From Gaiellasilicea sp963761905 (lineage in GTDB: Bacteria > Actinomycetota > Thermoleophilia > Gaiellales > Gaiellaceae), in assembly GCA_963761905.1 (NCBI GenBank), contig CAVXIQ010000006.1:186001-250000 (forward strand): a stretch of 64,000 nt of DNA. The letters run 5' to 3'. Position 1 is the first letter of the stretch. Each line of letters opens with the position of its first letter. Position numbers and translations under genes: made by a program. The notes under the pieces were generated by a model. That model was not told the DNA's origin. It did not search any database and saw only the letters and a list, made by a program, of their open reading frames with translations. Below are positions 8,436 to 17,172 of the stretch, piece by piece.

Positions 8436-9254
8436 TCAGCAGCAGCCGGCTCGTTGCACGACGGGCAGCTCGCCGCGCGCCGCCTCGACCCGAACCGGCT
8501 TGGTCGCCTTGACAATCGCGCCGTGCATCCCGTCCGCGACCTCGTGGGTGAAGGTAACGCTGACGTCCTCGAAGCCGGCCGCCTCGAGACCCTCCACGTA
8601 CTCGCTTCGCGAGAGGGCGCCTGCGATGCAGCCGACGTAGCTCCCCCGCTCGGCCCGCTCGTCGGCGGCGAGCCGATCCTCGGCGACGACGTCGCTGATC
8701 CCGATCCTGCCGCCTGGCCGGAGCACGCGCGCGAGCTCGAGCAGGACGGCGGGCTTGTCGACGGAGAGGTTGATCACGCAATTCGAGATCGCGACGTCGA
8801 CCGATTCCGCGGGGAGCGGTATCGCCTCGATCACGCCCTTGAGGAAGATCGCGTTCCCTATCCCGGCCTCGGCCGCGTTCCGCTGTGCCAGCGCGAGCAT
8901 CTCGTCGGTCATGTCAAGTCCGTAGGCGCGTCCGGTCGGGCCAACGCGCTTGGCGGAGAGGATCACGTCGATCCCGCCGCCCGAGCCGAGATCGAGGACC
9001 GTGTCGCCCTCGCGGAGGTCGGCGACCGCGGTCGGGTTGCCGCAGCCCAGACTGGCGAGCGCTGCAGTGTCGGGAAGGTCGCCTCGCTGCTCGGCGTCGT
9101 ACAGCGCCTCGCCGAACCGAGCAGTGCCGTCGTCGGCGCAGCAGGAGCCGCTCCCGCAACCCGGGTTGGCCTCACCGCTCGTGACGGCGAGCGCCGACTC
9201 GGCGTAGCGCCGGCGCACTTCCTCTCTCAACTCGTCGGCGGTCGTCGTGGACAT
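8436..9254 (-). CDS. arsM: Arsenite S-adenosylmethionine methyltransferase
   Basis: 272 aa. The SAM-binding motif VLDLGSGGGIDVILSAKRVG is followed by GLDMTDEM and ISNCVINL, the latter holding the conserved ArsM cysteine. An N-terminal Cys-rich segment (PGCGSGSCCADDG) and LGCGNP supply the other As(III) ligands, and the C-terminus ends GCC. ArsM converts arsenite to methylated, partly volatile species. The start overlaps the arsR stop (TGATG). The ORF extends upstream in frame into arsR but those codons do not encode MTase sequence. Confidence 0.9.
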   Translation of the reverse strand: MSTTTADELREEVRRRYAESALAVTSGEANPGCGSGSCCADDGTARFGEALYDAEQRGDLPDTAALASLGCGNPTAVADLREGDTVLDLGSGGGIDVILSAKRVGPTGRAYGLDMTDEMLALAQRNAAEAGIGNAIFLKGVIEAIPLPAESVDVAISNCVINLSVDKPAVLLELARVLRPGGRIGISDVVAEDRLAADERAERGSYVGCIAGALSRSEYVEGLEAAGFEDVSVTFTHEVADGMHGAIVKATKPVRVEAARGELPVVQRAGCC

Positions 9255-9595
9255 CAGCAACACGCTCCTTTCAGATCGGCGACGGCGGCGAGCTTCTCGA
9301 CCGCGTCGCGCTTCAACGAGAAGTAGGCCCACTTGCCGCGCTGCTCGCGCTCGACGAGGCCGGCGTCCACGAGCTTCTTCATGTGGTGGGAGACCGTCGG
9401 CTGCGCCAGCCCGAGCGGCTCGTTCAGATCGCAGATGCAGACCGGCTCGCCCGCCGTCGCGAGGCAGTTGACGATTCGCACCCGCGCCGGATCGCCGAGC
9501 GCCTTGAAGAGCTCGGCCGTCGCCCGCGCTTCCTCGGCGGAGAGGGCAGGCTGGTCGAGCGGCGCGCAGCAGGTGATCGCTTCGGTGAGAGACAT
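9254..9595 (-). CDS. arsR: ArsR-family arsenic-responsive repressor
   Basis: 113 aa winged-helix protein. The recognition region LAQPTVSHHMKKLVDAGLVE is typical of ArsR/SmtB proteins, and PVCICDL carries the paired cysteines of the metal site. Extra Cys pairs occur at both ends (TCC and GACC). It represses its own operon until As(III) binds. ATG 9595 is chosen over TTG 9610 because the TTG falls inside the -10 element, leaving a nearly leaderless mRNA. First gene of arsR-arsM-aqp-arsC, each overlapping or abutting the next. Confidence 0.9.
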   Translation of the reverse strand: MSLTEAITCCAPLDQPALSAEEARATAELFKALGDPARVRIVNCLATAGEPVCICDLNEPLGLAQPTVSHHMKKLVDAGLVEREQRGKWAYFSLKRDAVEKLAAVADLKGACC

Positions 9596-9638
9596 ATCGA
9601 CGTCCGTCAATATATCGACGGACGTCGATACGTGTCAA
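9596..9638 (-). promoter_or_regulatory. ars promoter overlapped by palindromic operator
   Basis: On the minus strand TTGACA (9638-9633) and TATATT (9614-9609) form a consensus promoter with an 18-bp spacer (17 bp if ATATAT is used). A perfect 13-bp inverted repeat, ATCGACGTCCGTC at 9596-9608 and its complement at 9617-9629, flanks the -10 box. This is where ArsR would bind to block transcription. The ATG lies about 7 nt after the expected start site. Confidence 0.8.
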
Positions 9639-9645
9639 GCGACTG

Positions 9646-10716
9646 TCATTCGACGATTCGCAGTACCTCGCCGGCGCCGCCCGGATCGCCGAGCCCGCCC
9701 TTCTGCGAGACGTAGATCTCGCCTTCAGCCCCGATCGCGACGCCCGTCGGGCGAAGCAGCGTCGCCGTGACGATCGTGCGAGTGCCGTCCGGCGCAAGCC
9801 GCACGAGCCGCCCGGGCCCCCCGAGGAACACCGGCGCGGAGGCGTACTCGACGAGATAGATGTTGCCGTCGTCACCGAAAGCGAAGTCGGTGATCATCTT
9901 GAAACCGCCCGCGTAGAGCTGCGGCGCCTGTCCGGGCACCACGCGGTAGATCCCTGCGGAGCCTGCGACGAACGGCGCACCGGTGAGCTGGCTGACGTAG
10001 AGCGCCCCGTCCGGGCCTCGCTCGACATCGGTCGGCACCGGGTCGGAGTTGAGGAACGGCGGCGGAGCTGGAAGCGGCGCGAACGTCGTCACGAGCGACA
10101 CGTCTCCGTTCGCCCCCACCTCGAGCAGGTCGTTGCCGCCCGCGTCGGTGACGTATCGGCGCCCTGGCTCTGCGAGCAGCCCGTACGGGTTCGAGTCGAG
10201 CGGGCCACCCGCCGGGTTGTTGGCAGCCTCGAAGCCGCCCACGTCGGCGATCACGCGCCACTCACCGCTCGGTTGGAACTTGACGAGCGTGGCCATGAGC
10301 GAGCCGACGTCGCCGAGGCCTGCCCGCAGGGTTGGATTGCCGCCGAAACCGATCGCGACGTAACCGCCGCCGCGACCCTGGAACGACACGTGCTGCGGTC
10401 CTGAGACAGCCCCCTCGCCCAGGTTGAAGACGGAGGGCAGGCCGTTCACGACCCGCTCCTGCTCACCTCTCCAGAGGCGCGAGATGCCGCCGGTCGGGCT
10501 GTAGCAACTCGGACCGCGCGCCAGCTGCACGCACGGGCCGCCGAGCTGCCCGGTTCCGGCCTCGGCCACGTACAGGCCGCCCTCGGGACCCCAGGCGAGT
10601 CCTCGCGGGTTGTCGAGCCCGCTCATCGCGACTGTGATCGAAGCCGCCGGTGCCGCCGTTGCGGCGAGGCCGGCGACGACCACTGCCGCCGCCAGTGCTG
10701 CGATTGTGCGAAGCAT
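9646..10716 (-). CDS. ScyD/ScyE-like secreted beta-propeller protein
   Basis: 356 aa. An N-terminal signal peptide (RTIAALAAAVVVAGLAATAAPA) is followed by repeats of the form GLDNPRGLAWGPEGGLYVAEAG, PTDVERGPDGALYVSQLTG and PTGVAIGAEGEIYVSQKGG. These are blades of a six-bladed SMP-30/NHL-type propeller and match the ScyD/ScyE family. The family name comes from the cyanobacterial scytonemin cluster, but most members are of unknown function and exported. AGGAGG lies 9 nt before ATG 10716. It stands alone, with a separate gene on either side. Confidence 0.75.
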   Translation of the reverse strand: MLRTIAALAAAVVVAGLAATAAPAASITVAMSGLDNPRGLAWGPEGGLYVAEAGTGQLGGPCVQLARGPSCYSPTGGISRLWRGEQERVVNGLPSVFNLGEGAVSGPQHVSFQGRGGGYVAIGFGGNPTLRAGLGDVGSLMATLVKFQPSGEWRVIADVGGFEAANNPAGGPLDSNPYGLLAEPGRRYVTDAGGNDLLEVGANGDVSLVTTFAPLPAPPPFLNSDPVPTDVERGPDGALYVSQLTGAPFVAGSAGIYRVVPGQAPQLYAGGFKMITDFAFGDDGNIYLVEYASAPVFLGGPGRLVRLAPDGTRTIVTATLLRPTGVAIGAEGEIYVSQKGGLGDPGGAGEVLRIVE

Positions 10717-10744
10717 CTGTACCGCCTCCTCCTTCACTGTTGAG

Positions 10745-11245
10745 CTACGGCTGATCCGGGATCCGCTCGACTTCGATCCGCTTGCCGATCGCGGTCGAGC
10801 GCAGGCCGCTGACGAGCACGTTCCCGGCGGGATCGCGGAGCTCGAGTACGGCCACCGCCGTGTAGGTCTCGCCGTCCTGCGACAGCCGGCGGTTCGCATT
10901 GATCCTCCCCGTTCCCAGATACACGCCGGCGGGGCTGAAGCGGTGCATCACCATCGTCGTGGCGAAGGTGCGGTCACCGACGTATTCCCACGTGCCGATC
11001 GCCGGACTGCGGAACATGGTGTCGCTGCCCGTCTCGACTATCGACCCGTCGCCGGTGAAGGTATGGAGCGTCACGAGCGACGGAAACGCCGGTCCCCGAT
11101 CGACCGTCGCTTCCCATGACCCGACGATCCCGTTCGCCCCGTGCCTGCCGGCATCGCCTGACGACGCGGAGATCGCTCCGGCGGCGATCATCGCCGCCAA
11201 CGCGAGCACCGCGATCGCACCGAGTATCGACTTCTTCCCGAACAT
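10745..11245 (-). CDS. Secreted lipocalin-like protein
   Basis: 166 aa. The N-terminus GKKSILGAIAVLALAAMIAAGAI is an export signal. The mature part GIVGSWEATVDRGPAFP... GTWEYVGDRTFATTM... looks like a small beta-barrel of the lipocalin-like kind that starts with a GSW motif and alternates beta strands. Function is unknown. GGAAGGGA precedes the ATG by about 7 nt. Its 5' end and upstream region are duplicated at 11809-11948, in front of a decayed gene whose product begins with the similar MLGKKS. Confidence 0.6.
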   Translation of the reverse strand: MFGKKSILGAIAVLALAAMIAAGAISASSGDAGRHGANGIVGSWEATVDRGPAFPSLVTLHTFTGDGSIVETGSDTMFRSPAIGTWEYVGDRTFATTMVMHRFSPAGVYLGTGRINANRRLSQDGETYTAVAVLELRDPAGNVLVSGLRSTAIGKRIEVERIPDQP

Positions 11246-11371
11246 CGTTCGTCCCTTCCGACGTGCCTCGTCCGAGGTCGCGTCTCTGTCGTGTGTGGTG
11301 AGCGTGGACAAGGCCGGTTGAGCGCCCGCCGAGCCGCGGTGGAGAACGGGTTCAGGCCGCCGGTGGTACGG
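11229..11371. repeat. Direct repeat copy 1 (gene start plus upstream region)
   Basis: Covers the first codons of the lipocalin-like gene and its upstream DNA. It aligns at a constant 580-bp offset with 11809-11948 with roughly 90 % identity by eye, apart from a 3-bp insertion near 11359. Shared landmarks include GTCCCTTCCGACG, CCTCGTCCGAGG and GAGAACGGGTTCAGGCC. It indicates a tandem duplication of a gene with its promoter. Confidence 0.85.
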
Positions 11372-11424
11372 GCGGGGGCGGTCGCCAGGAGCGCCACCGC
11401 CCGACTCGCCACCAAGATCCGTCT

Positions 11425-11825
11425 CTAGAAGCGGTTGCACTCGTAGTAGCCGATGGCGCGGGCGCAAGACGTAGAGCGCGCCCGTCTGCGCGCACGGCTG
11501 TCCCGCGTACAGATCCAGACGGATCAGGTGGACATGACCCTGCGAACTCGCCGGCGGGGTTCCATGCCATGGCCGTGTACGCCGCACGACCGTCCTCCCC
11601 AGCGGCGGGATCGGCGGCCGGCCCTGAGCCGGGTTGAAGCACCGCAGCCCGACCCGGAACAGGCGGGACGAAGCACGTCCAGCCCTGCTCCGCGAGCTGC
11701 TCGGGCGAGGGGCCCTGCGCCAGCCCCGGGCCGGCGGTCAAGCCGATGACGGTGGATGCGCCAATCAGGCAGAGCAGCGCGACCGCTCGCCGCAGGTTTC
11801 TCGGTACCGACTTCTTCCCCAACAT
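11425..11825 (-). pseudogene. Decayed gene for a small secreted protein
   Basis: An intact start (ATG 11825, with GGAAGGGA upstream) and signal sequence NLRRAVALLCLIGASTVIGL lead into GWTCFVPPVPGR, after which the reading frame changes about four times. Later recognisable pieces are RCFNPAQGRPPIPP, AYTAMAWNPAGEFAG, HLIRLDLYAGQPCAQTG and IGYYECNRF before TAG at 11425. Together they would make a protein of about 130 aa. Four indels within 400 bp are more than the window average, so true decay after the local duplication is plausible, but clustered sequencing error cannot be excluded. Confidence 0.6.
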
Positions 11826-11948
11826 CTGTCGTCCCTTCCGACGCGCCTCGTCCGAGGCCCCGTCTCTGTGGTGTGCGGCGAGCGTGGACCGGGCCGGTTG
11901 AGCGCCGACCGAGCCGCGGTGGAGAACGGGTTCAGGCCGGTGGTACGG
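11809..11948. repeat. Direct repeat copy 2 (gene start plus upstream region)
   Basis: Second copy of the 11229-11371 segment, here covering the first codons of the decayed gene and the DNA between it and the divergent BTAD regulator. Conservation of the non-coding part suggests it holds the promoter or an operator. Confidence 0.85.
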
Positions 11949-11974
11949 TCGGCTCGTCCTCACGGAAGGCGGTC

Positions 11975-13742
11975 ATGGAGTTCCGGATCCTCGGCCCGCT
12001 CGAGGTTGTCGACGGGCAGCAGACGGTGCGGCTCGGTGCCGCCAAGCAGCGCGCGCTGCTCGGCGTCCTGCTCCTTCACGCAAACGAGACCGTCTCCAGC
12101 GCGCGTTTAGTCGACGAGCTTTGGGGCGAAAGCCCTCCGCCAACGGCGGAGAAGCTCGTGCAGGGCTACGTGCATGCCTTGCGCAAGACACTTGGCGCCG
12201 GCGTCGTCGTGACGCGCGCGCCCGGTTACGAGCTTCGGGTCGAAGACGGCTGCCTCGACGTCCAGGAGTTCGAAAGGCTGATCGACGAAGCTCGCGCAGG
12301 CAACCTCGAGCAGGCGGTCGAGCTGCGTGCGCAGGCACTCGCCCTCTGGCGAGGGCCGCCTCTGGCAGACGTCGTCCTCGAGGGGCCGGAGCGCAACACG
12401 CTCGCGCGCCTGAGCGAGTTGCGGCTGACCACCCAAATCGAGCGGATCGACGCCGAGCTCGCGCTCGGTCGCGGCGCGCAGCTCGTCGGTGAGCTCGAGT
12501 CGCTTGCTGCTGCGAATCCCTACCAGGAGCGGGTGGCCGCGCAACTGATGCTCGCGCTCTATCGCTCAGGAAGGCAGGCGGAGGCGCTCCACGCCTACCA
12601 GACGGTTCGCCGCGCCTTGAGCGACGAGTTGGGACTTCAGCCGGGCCAGGAGTTGCGCGGGCTCGAGGCTGCGATCCTGCGGCAGGACGAGACGTTGACG
12701 CCCGACCGCAACGTCGCGCGCGGCGCGCCGCCCCCCACCGAGCCGCAGAGCTCTCCGCCGGCTCCGTCGCGTGGTCGGCATTCGCGCCTCGTCCCGGCGC
12801 TCGCAATTCTCGTCGCTCTCGGTGTCGTGGCGACGGCAATCCTCGTCTTCCGCGGAGAGCCCGCGCCGGTCACGGTTCCGCCGAACTCGGTCGCGGTGAT
12901 CGACGCCAAGACGAACAAGCTCGTAACCACCGTTCCGGTCGGGATCCGTCCGGGCCCGATCGCGGCCGGCGGCGGCTTCGTCTGGGTCGGCAACCTGCAG
13001 GACAGGAATCTGTCGAAGCTCGGTGCGCAGGGCACGCTCGTCGGGACGTTCCCGCTCGACAACCGGACACCGACGGGGCTGGCTGTCGGAGCCGACGCAG
13101 TCTGGGTGGCGCACGGACGGCTGGGGCAGCTCTCCCGCGTCGATCCCCAGTTCGGACAGGTGACGGAGACGGTCGAACCGGCCGGCCGGGGCCCCTACTC
13201 GACGAACGGCAGTGTCACGACCGGCGTCGGCTCGGTGTGGGCCGTCTTCGGCGACTCGACCCTCGCGCGCGTCGATCCGGACGACGTCCGGCGTCACGGG
13301 CTCGACGCTCGCGGGCGGAGGGCCGGCGGGTGTGGTCGTCGGCAGCGGCTCGGTCTGGGTCAGCAACTCCGACTCCGCCACCGTTCAGCGTTTCAATCCC
13401 GTCACCTTCGAGGAGGGTCCGCTGAAGACGATCCCGACTGGCCGACGCCCGAGCGGGATGGCCTTCGGCGAGGGAGCGATCTGGGTCGCGATCACGGGCG
13501 ACGACCTCGTCACCCGGATCGATCCAGGCTCGTACGCCGTCTCGTCGATCCCGGTCGGCGACGGGCCGACGGCAGTGGCGGTCGGGGCGGGCGCGGTCTG
13601 GGTGGCGAACACCGCTGCCGACACGGTTTCTCGCATCGATCCGGCGACGAACAGGGTGGTCGAGACGATCGAGCTCGGCAACTCGCCCGCGGGGATCGTC
13701 GTCGCGGCGGGCTCCGTCTGGGTGACGGTGCAGGCGCCGTGA
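11975..13742 (+). CDS. Transmembrane SARP/BTAD-type regulator with external beta-propeller (one frameshift)
   Basis: About 588 aa if repaired. Residues 1-95 form an OmpR-type winged helix (RLGAAKQRALLGVLLLHANE, VVTRAPGYELRV). Residues about 97-240 form the BTAD helical domain (NPYQERVAAQLMLALYRSGR, LGLQPGQEL). A single membrane helix LVPALAILVALGVVATAILV near 270-290 follows, then YVTN/NHL-type propeller blades each with a GxxxVWVxN core. The topology resembles CadC/ToxR one-component sensors: DNA-binding inside, sensor outside. The frame shifts near 13288, where dropping one base restores TSGVTGSTLAGGGPAG. It is divergent from the duplicated secreted-protein unit and convergent with a solute-binding protein. 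Confidence 0.75.
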
Positions 13743-13748
13743 GACCAG

Positions 13749-15395
13749 CTACTTGAGGCAGACGGCGGTCAGGTCGAGCGCGGGCCGGAGGACGATGCAG
13801 CCGACGCGCGCGGAGACGAGCGTCACCTCGCTGAGCACGTCGAGCGCGGCGAGCGGAGCCGCGCCGCGGGCGAGCCGCACGTCGAGCGCGCCGTACGCGC
13901 GACTGCGGTCGCCCGCCTGAGGGCACGAGCGCGGCCTGGCGCATCAGCCGGTCGTAGTCGCCCGACTCGAAGCGCGCCAAGATTCGTGCCGCCGATGAAC
14001 TGGCGGTCGAGCAGGGCGTTGAGATAGGCGTACGGGTCGATGAAGTTGGGCGTCCAGAGAACGAGCGCGAGGTCCCATGGCTCGCCTTGGACGGCGAGCT
14101 TGCCGACGTACGCCGCCGTCGCGATGTGGATCGGCAGCGCCTTCACCTCGAGCTCGAGCCCGATCTCCGCCAGCTGGCGCTTGACGAGCTGCGCCGCCGC
14201 CAGCGGCAACGAGAAGTCGGTGGTGTAGATCACCGCCTTGCCGCTGCGGGTATTGCCCGCCGCTAGCTCTCGCGCCTTCTCCACATCGGGGCGGTCGAGC
14301 GGGTAGATGTTCGCGTCCTCGGAGCCCGGCAGTGTGGAGGGCAGGTACTGGTCGGTCAGCTCGCTCGAGAGTGGGCCGGCGAACTGGAGCGCCCGCCGGC
14401 CGAGGGCGTAGTTGACCGCGCGTCGCAGCTTCGGATTGTCGCGGAAGAGCGGTCGCGACGAGTTGAACGCGAGCATCCTCAACGTCAGCCCAGGCCTGAC
14501 GAAGAACCGCGAGCCGTTGACGCCGTACGTCGAGACGAGAGCCAGGGACGGGTCGAAGTAGATTCCGGCGACGGTGTGGCCCCAGTCGGCCTCGCCCCGC
14601 TTGACGCGGTTCAGCATCTCCTGCGGCGACGATGCCCGGAGATCGACGTCGAATCCGTCGACATGGTGTGGCCGCCGGCCGCCGTAGAAGCGGTTGCGCC
14701 GGATGACGACGCGCTCGCCGGGCCTGTACTCGGCGACGTAGTACGGCCCCGCGCCGGGGAACGCAACGCGACTCCCTCGGGATCGGCAGGGCAGCGTCGG
14801 CGGCACGGCGCAGAAGAACGGCGTCGTCGTCCGATCCGCGAAGTCGGACACCGGGCGCGTGAACCGGACGACGAGCGTGTTCCCTCGGGCGACGACGCCC
14901 GCTGCAGCGGGCGTCTTCCCGGCCCGCACCTCGGCGGCGCCGACGATGTCGCGGACCAGCTGGACGCCCGGTGAGGCGACGCCCGGGGCGAGCATGCGGT
15001 TGATCGCGCGAGCGAAGGCACTCGCCCGGACGGGGGTGCCGTCGTTGAAGCGGAAGCCGCTGCGCAGCGTGAACGTGTACGTGCGGAGGTCGCGCGAGAC
15101 GCTTCGGGAAGCCCGTCGCCACCTCGGGGACGGGCCGGAAGCCGGCCGGCGGCGGCTTGTCCGGATACGCCAGCAGGCGCGCGCAGACGGTGTCGAGCAG
15201 CGCCCAGGCGGCGGGCGTGTAGGCAAGTGCCGGATCGAGGTGGTCGATCCCGGAGCCGGCGGCGAGGCTGATCCGGAAGATCCCGCCCTCGCGGACCGGA
15301 GCGTTCGTGCCGGGCGCACCGGGCTGGGCGAAGATCGCAAGCCCGCTCGCGATCCCGAGGGTCAACAGCAACGTGTACACCCTGCGACGTCTCAC
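13749..15395 (-). CDS. Solute-binding protein family 5 (peptide/nickel type), with about three frameshifts
   Basis: Reconstructed length about 545 aa. After the signal sequence YTLLLTLGIASGLAIFAQPG come the family-5 landmarks: GIDHLDPALAYTPAAWALLD, TYTFTLRSGFRFNDGTPV, GAGPYYVAEYRPGERVVIRR, and PNFIDPYAYLNALLD. These proteins bind oligopeptides or similar ligands for ABC import or signalling. Indels near 15103, 13976 and 13920 split the frame; each is repaired by removing one base. No permease or ATPase gene is adjacent. The neighbouring membrane-anchored BTAD regulator with a propeller suggests a sensing rather than a transport role, which is an inference. Confidence 0.75.
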
Positions 15396-15518
15396 GTTCG
15401 GACCGCCCTTTCCGTGTCTCCGTCCCCTGCGAGAGCGTAGAACGTCGACGCCGAAGTCTCAACCGGTCCTCCAGCGGCGGTCGGCCACCCCTCAACCGCG
15501 CTCTCCGATCCTGCCGAC

Positions 15519-16508
15519 GTGAGGTCGACCACAGCAGCGCTCGTCGTCGTCGCGGCGATGGCCCTGGCGGCGGCGGTGATCCCGGCGCGCGAAGCCCCGG
15601 CCCGTGGCGAGGACCTCGTCCCGGTGCTCGAGCCGGTCGCGACGATCTCGCTCGGAGTGATCCCCTCCGGGTTCGTCGCAACCCCCGACGAGCTCTGGAC
15701 GTCGGCGGGGATCGAAGGCGTGATTCGGGTCGACCCGCACAGCGGCCGCATCCGCGCCCGGATCCCGACGGGCGGTGCGGTGATCGCGACGTTGGCAGAC
15801 GGAGAAGTGTGGGCGGTGGACGTGGCCGGCGACCGGCTGCTCGAGATCGATCGCCGTCGGAACCGGGTGAAACGCGAGCTCCGCGTCAGCGGCTTGCCGA
15901 CGGGGGTGGCGGCGACCAAAGGCCGGCTGTGGGTGGTCGGGCAGGAGTACGCGAGCGTCACCGTCGCCGACGCCGGCTCGCTCACGTCGCTCGCGGTCCT
16001 CCGCTTCGAAGCGGCTGAGCTCTGGCCGGCCGGAATCGTCGCGGGACCACGAGGGATCTGGTTGATCACGGGCTGGCGCAGCGAGGCGAGCCTGATCGAT
16101 CCGAAGACGCTCGCGGTCGTCGCGCGCGTCCGTGTTCCTCACGTCGATTCGCTTGCAGGCTGCGCCGACTCGATCTGGGCCGCTCGCTCCCCCGACGAGG
16201 GCTCAGGGCTCGTGCGCATCGACCCATGGAGGCTCGCGGCCGACGTTGTCGACTTGCCGGACGACGAGCCCGTCACTGCGCTCACCTGCGACGACGCACT
16301 CCGCGTGGCCGTCCCCGGTGCCCTCCTCGAGCTCGATCCACGCACGGGCGCGACCCTCGTACGCCGAACGATCTCGCGGCGCTATCACGTCGGCGCGCTC
16401 GCCTCGGCCGGACGCGACCTCTGGGCAACGGACGAGGCGAGCGGAGCTCTGCTTCGCTTCCGGCTCGGCTTACCTGACCACGGAAAATTCAGTGAGAGGC
16501 GTCGGTGA
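15519..16508 (+). CDS. Secreted YncE-like beta-propeller protein
   Basis: 329 aa with signal peptide TTAALVVVAAMALAAAVIPA. The body repeats a blade pattern of about 42 residues (ELWTSAGIEGVIRVDPHSGR, EVWAVDVAGDRLLEIDRRR, DLWATDEASGALLRFRLG), matching YVTN/virginiamycin-B-lyase-like propellers. The catalytic residues of true streptogramin lyases cannot be identified, so no enzyme is claimed. Its blades resemble the external domain of the BTAD regulator two genes upstream. GTG start. The 3' end overlaps the convergent phoU by 20 bp. Confidence 0.7.
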   Translation: MRSTTAALVVVAAMALAAAVIPAREAPARGEDLVPVLEPVATISLGVIPSGFVATPDELWTSAGIEGVIRVDPHSGRIRARIPTGGAVIATLADGEVWAVDVAGDRLLEIDRRRNRVKRELRVSGLPTGVAATKGRLWVVGQEYASVTVADAGSLTSLAVLRFEAAELWPAGIVAGPRGIWLITGWRSEASLIDPKTLAVVARVRVPHVDSLAGCADSIWAARSPDEGSGLVRIDPWRLAADVVDLPDDEPVTALTCDDALRVAVPGALLELDPRTGATLVRRTISRRYHVGALASAGRDLWATDEASGALLRFRLGLPDHGKFSERRR

Positions 16509-17172
16509 ACTCGCGGAACTCGCCGGTGACGAGGTACGCGGTCTGTTCGCCGATGTCGACCGCGTGGTCGCCGATCCGCTCGAGGCAGCGGGAGACGAGG
16601 ATCATCCGAAGGCCCCACTCGCGCATCTCGAGGTCGTGGCCGATCTCGAGCAGGCGGTGGACGACGCGGCGATTGGCGCGGTCGATCAGCTCGTCGAGCT
16701 CGAGCAGCGATTCGGCCGCGATCCGGTCGCGCTCCTCGAGCGAGCGCATCGCGACGCGGATCATCTGCTCGGCCCGCTCGCCCATCTCCTTGAAGCCGTC
16801 GAGCATCGACTCGTCGGGCGCGAGCTCGTGCGAGAGCTTCGTCAGCTTCGCGATCGTGACGCAGAGGTCGCCCATCCGCTCGAGGTGGAGGTTGTCGTGG
16901 AGGAGCGCAAGCACGAGCCGGAGGTCGCTCGCGACCGGGGTCTGCCGCGCGAGCAGGAGCTCGATTCCCTGGGCGACGACCGCGTACTGCCCGTCGACGT
17001 CGTCGTCGAAGGCGATCACCTCGTCGGCCAGCTCGTCGTCCTGGGTGCAGACGGCCTCGACCGCGCCTCGGAGCGAACGGAGCACGAGCTCGCCCTCCAG
17101 CCGGATCGCCGACTCGAGCGCCTCCAGCTCCTCCTGGAAGCTGATCCGCGAGGGCTGCCTTGCCTCGCTCAC
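16489..17172 (-). CDS. phoU: Phosphate signalling protein PhoU
   Basis: 227 aa in two three-helix bundles. Each bundle carries a PhoU metal-cluster signature: LERMGDLCVTIAKL in the first and LERIGDHAVDIGEQ in the second (E-R-x-G-D). PhoU links the Pst transporter to the PhoR kinase, holding signalling off when phosphate is plentiful. GTG 17172 overlaps the pstB stop (GTGA), so it is the last gene of pstSCAB-phoU. The end overlaps the convergent propeller gene. Confidence 0.93.
   Translation of the reverse strand: MSEARQPSRISFQEELEALESAIRLEGELVLRSLRGAVEAVCTQDDELADEVIAFDDDVDGQYAVVAQGIELLLARQTPVASDLRLVLALLHDNLHLERMGDLCVTIAKLTKLSHELAPDESMLDGFKEMGERAEQMIRVAMRSLEERDRIAAESLLELDELIDRANRRVVHRLLEIGHDLEMREWGLRMILVSRCLERIGDHAVDIGEQTAYLVTGEFREFTDASH

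Noticed and set aside
13250..13742. Programmed frameshifting in the BTAD-propeller gene and others
   Set aside because: No slippery heptamer plus pseudoknot at the break; the breaks are scattered in unrelated genes and fit sequencing indels.
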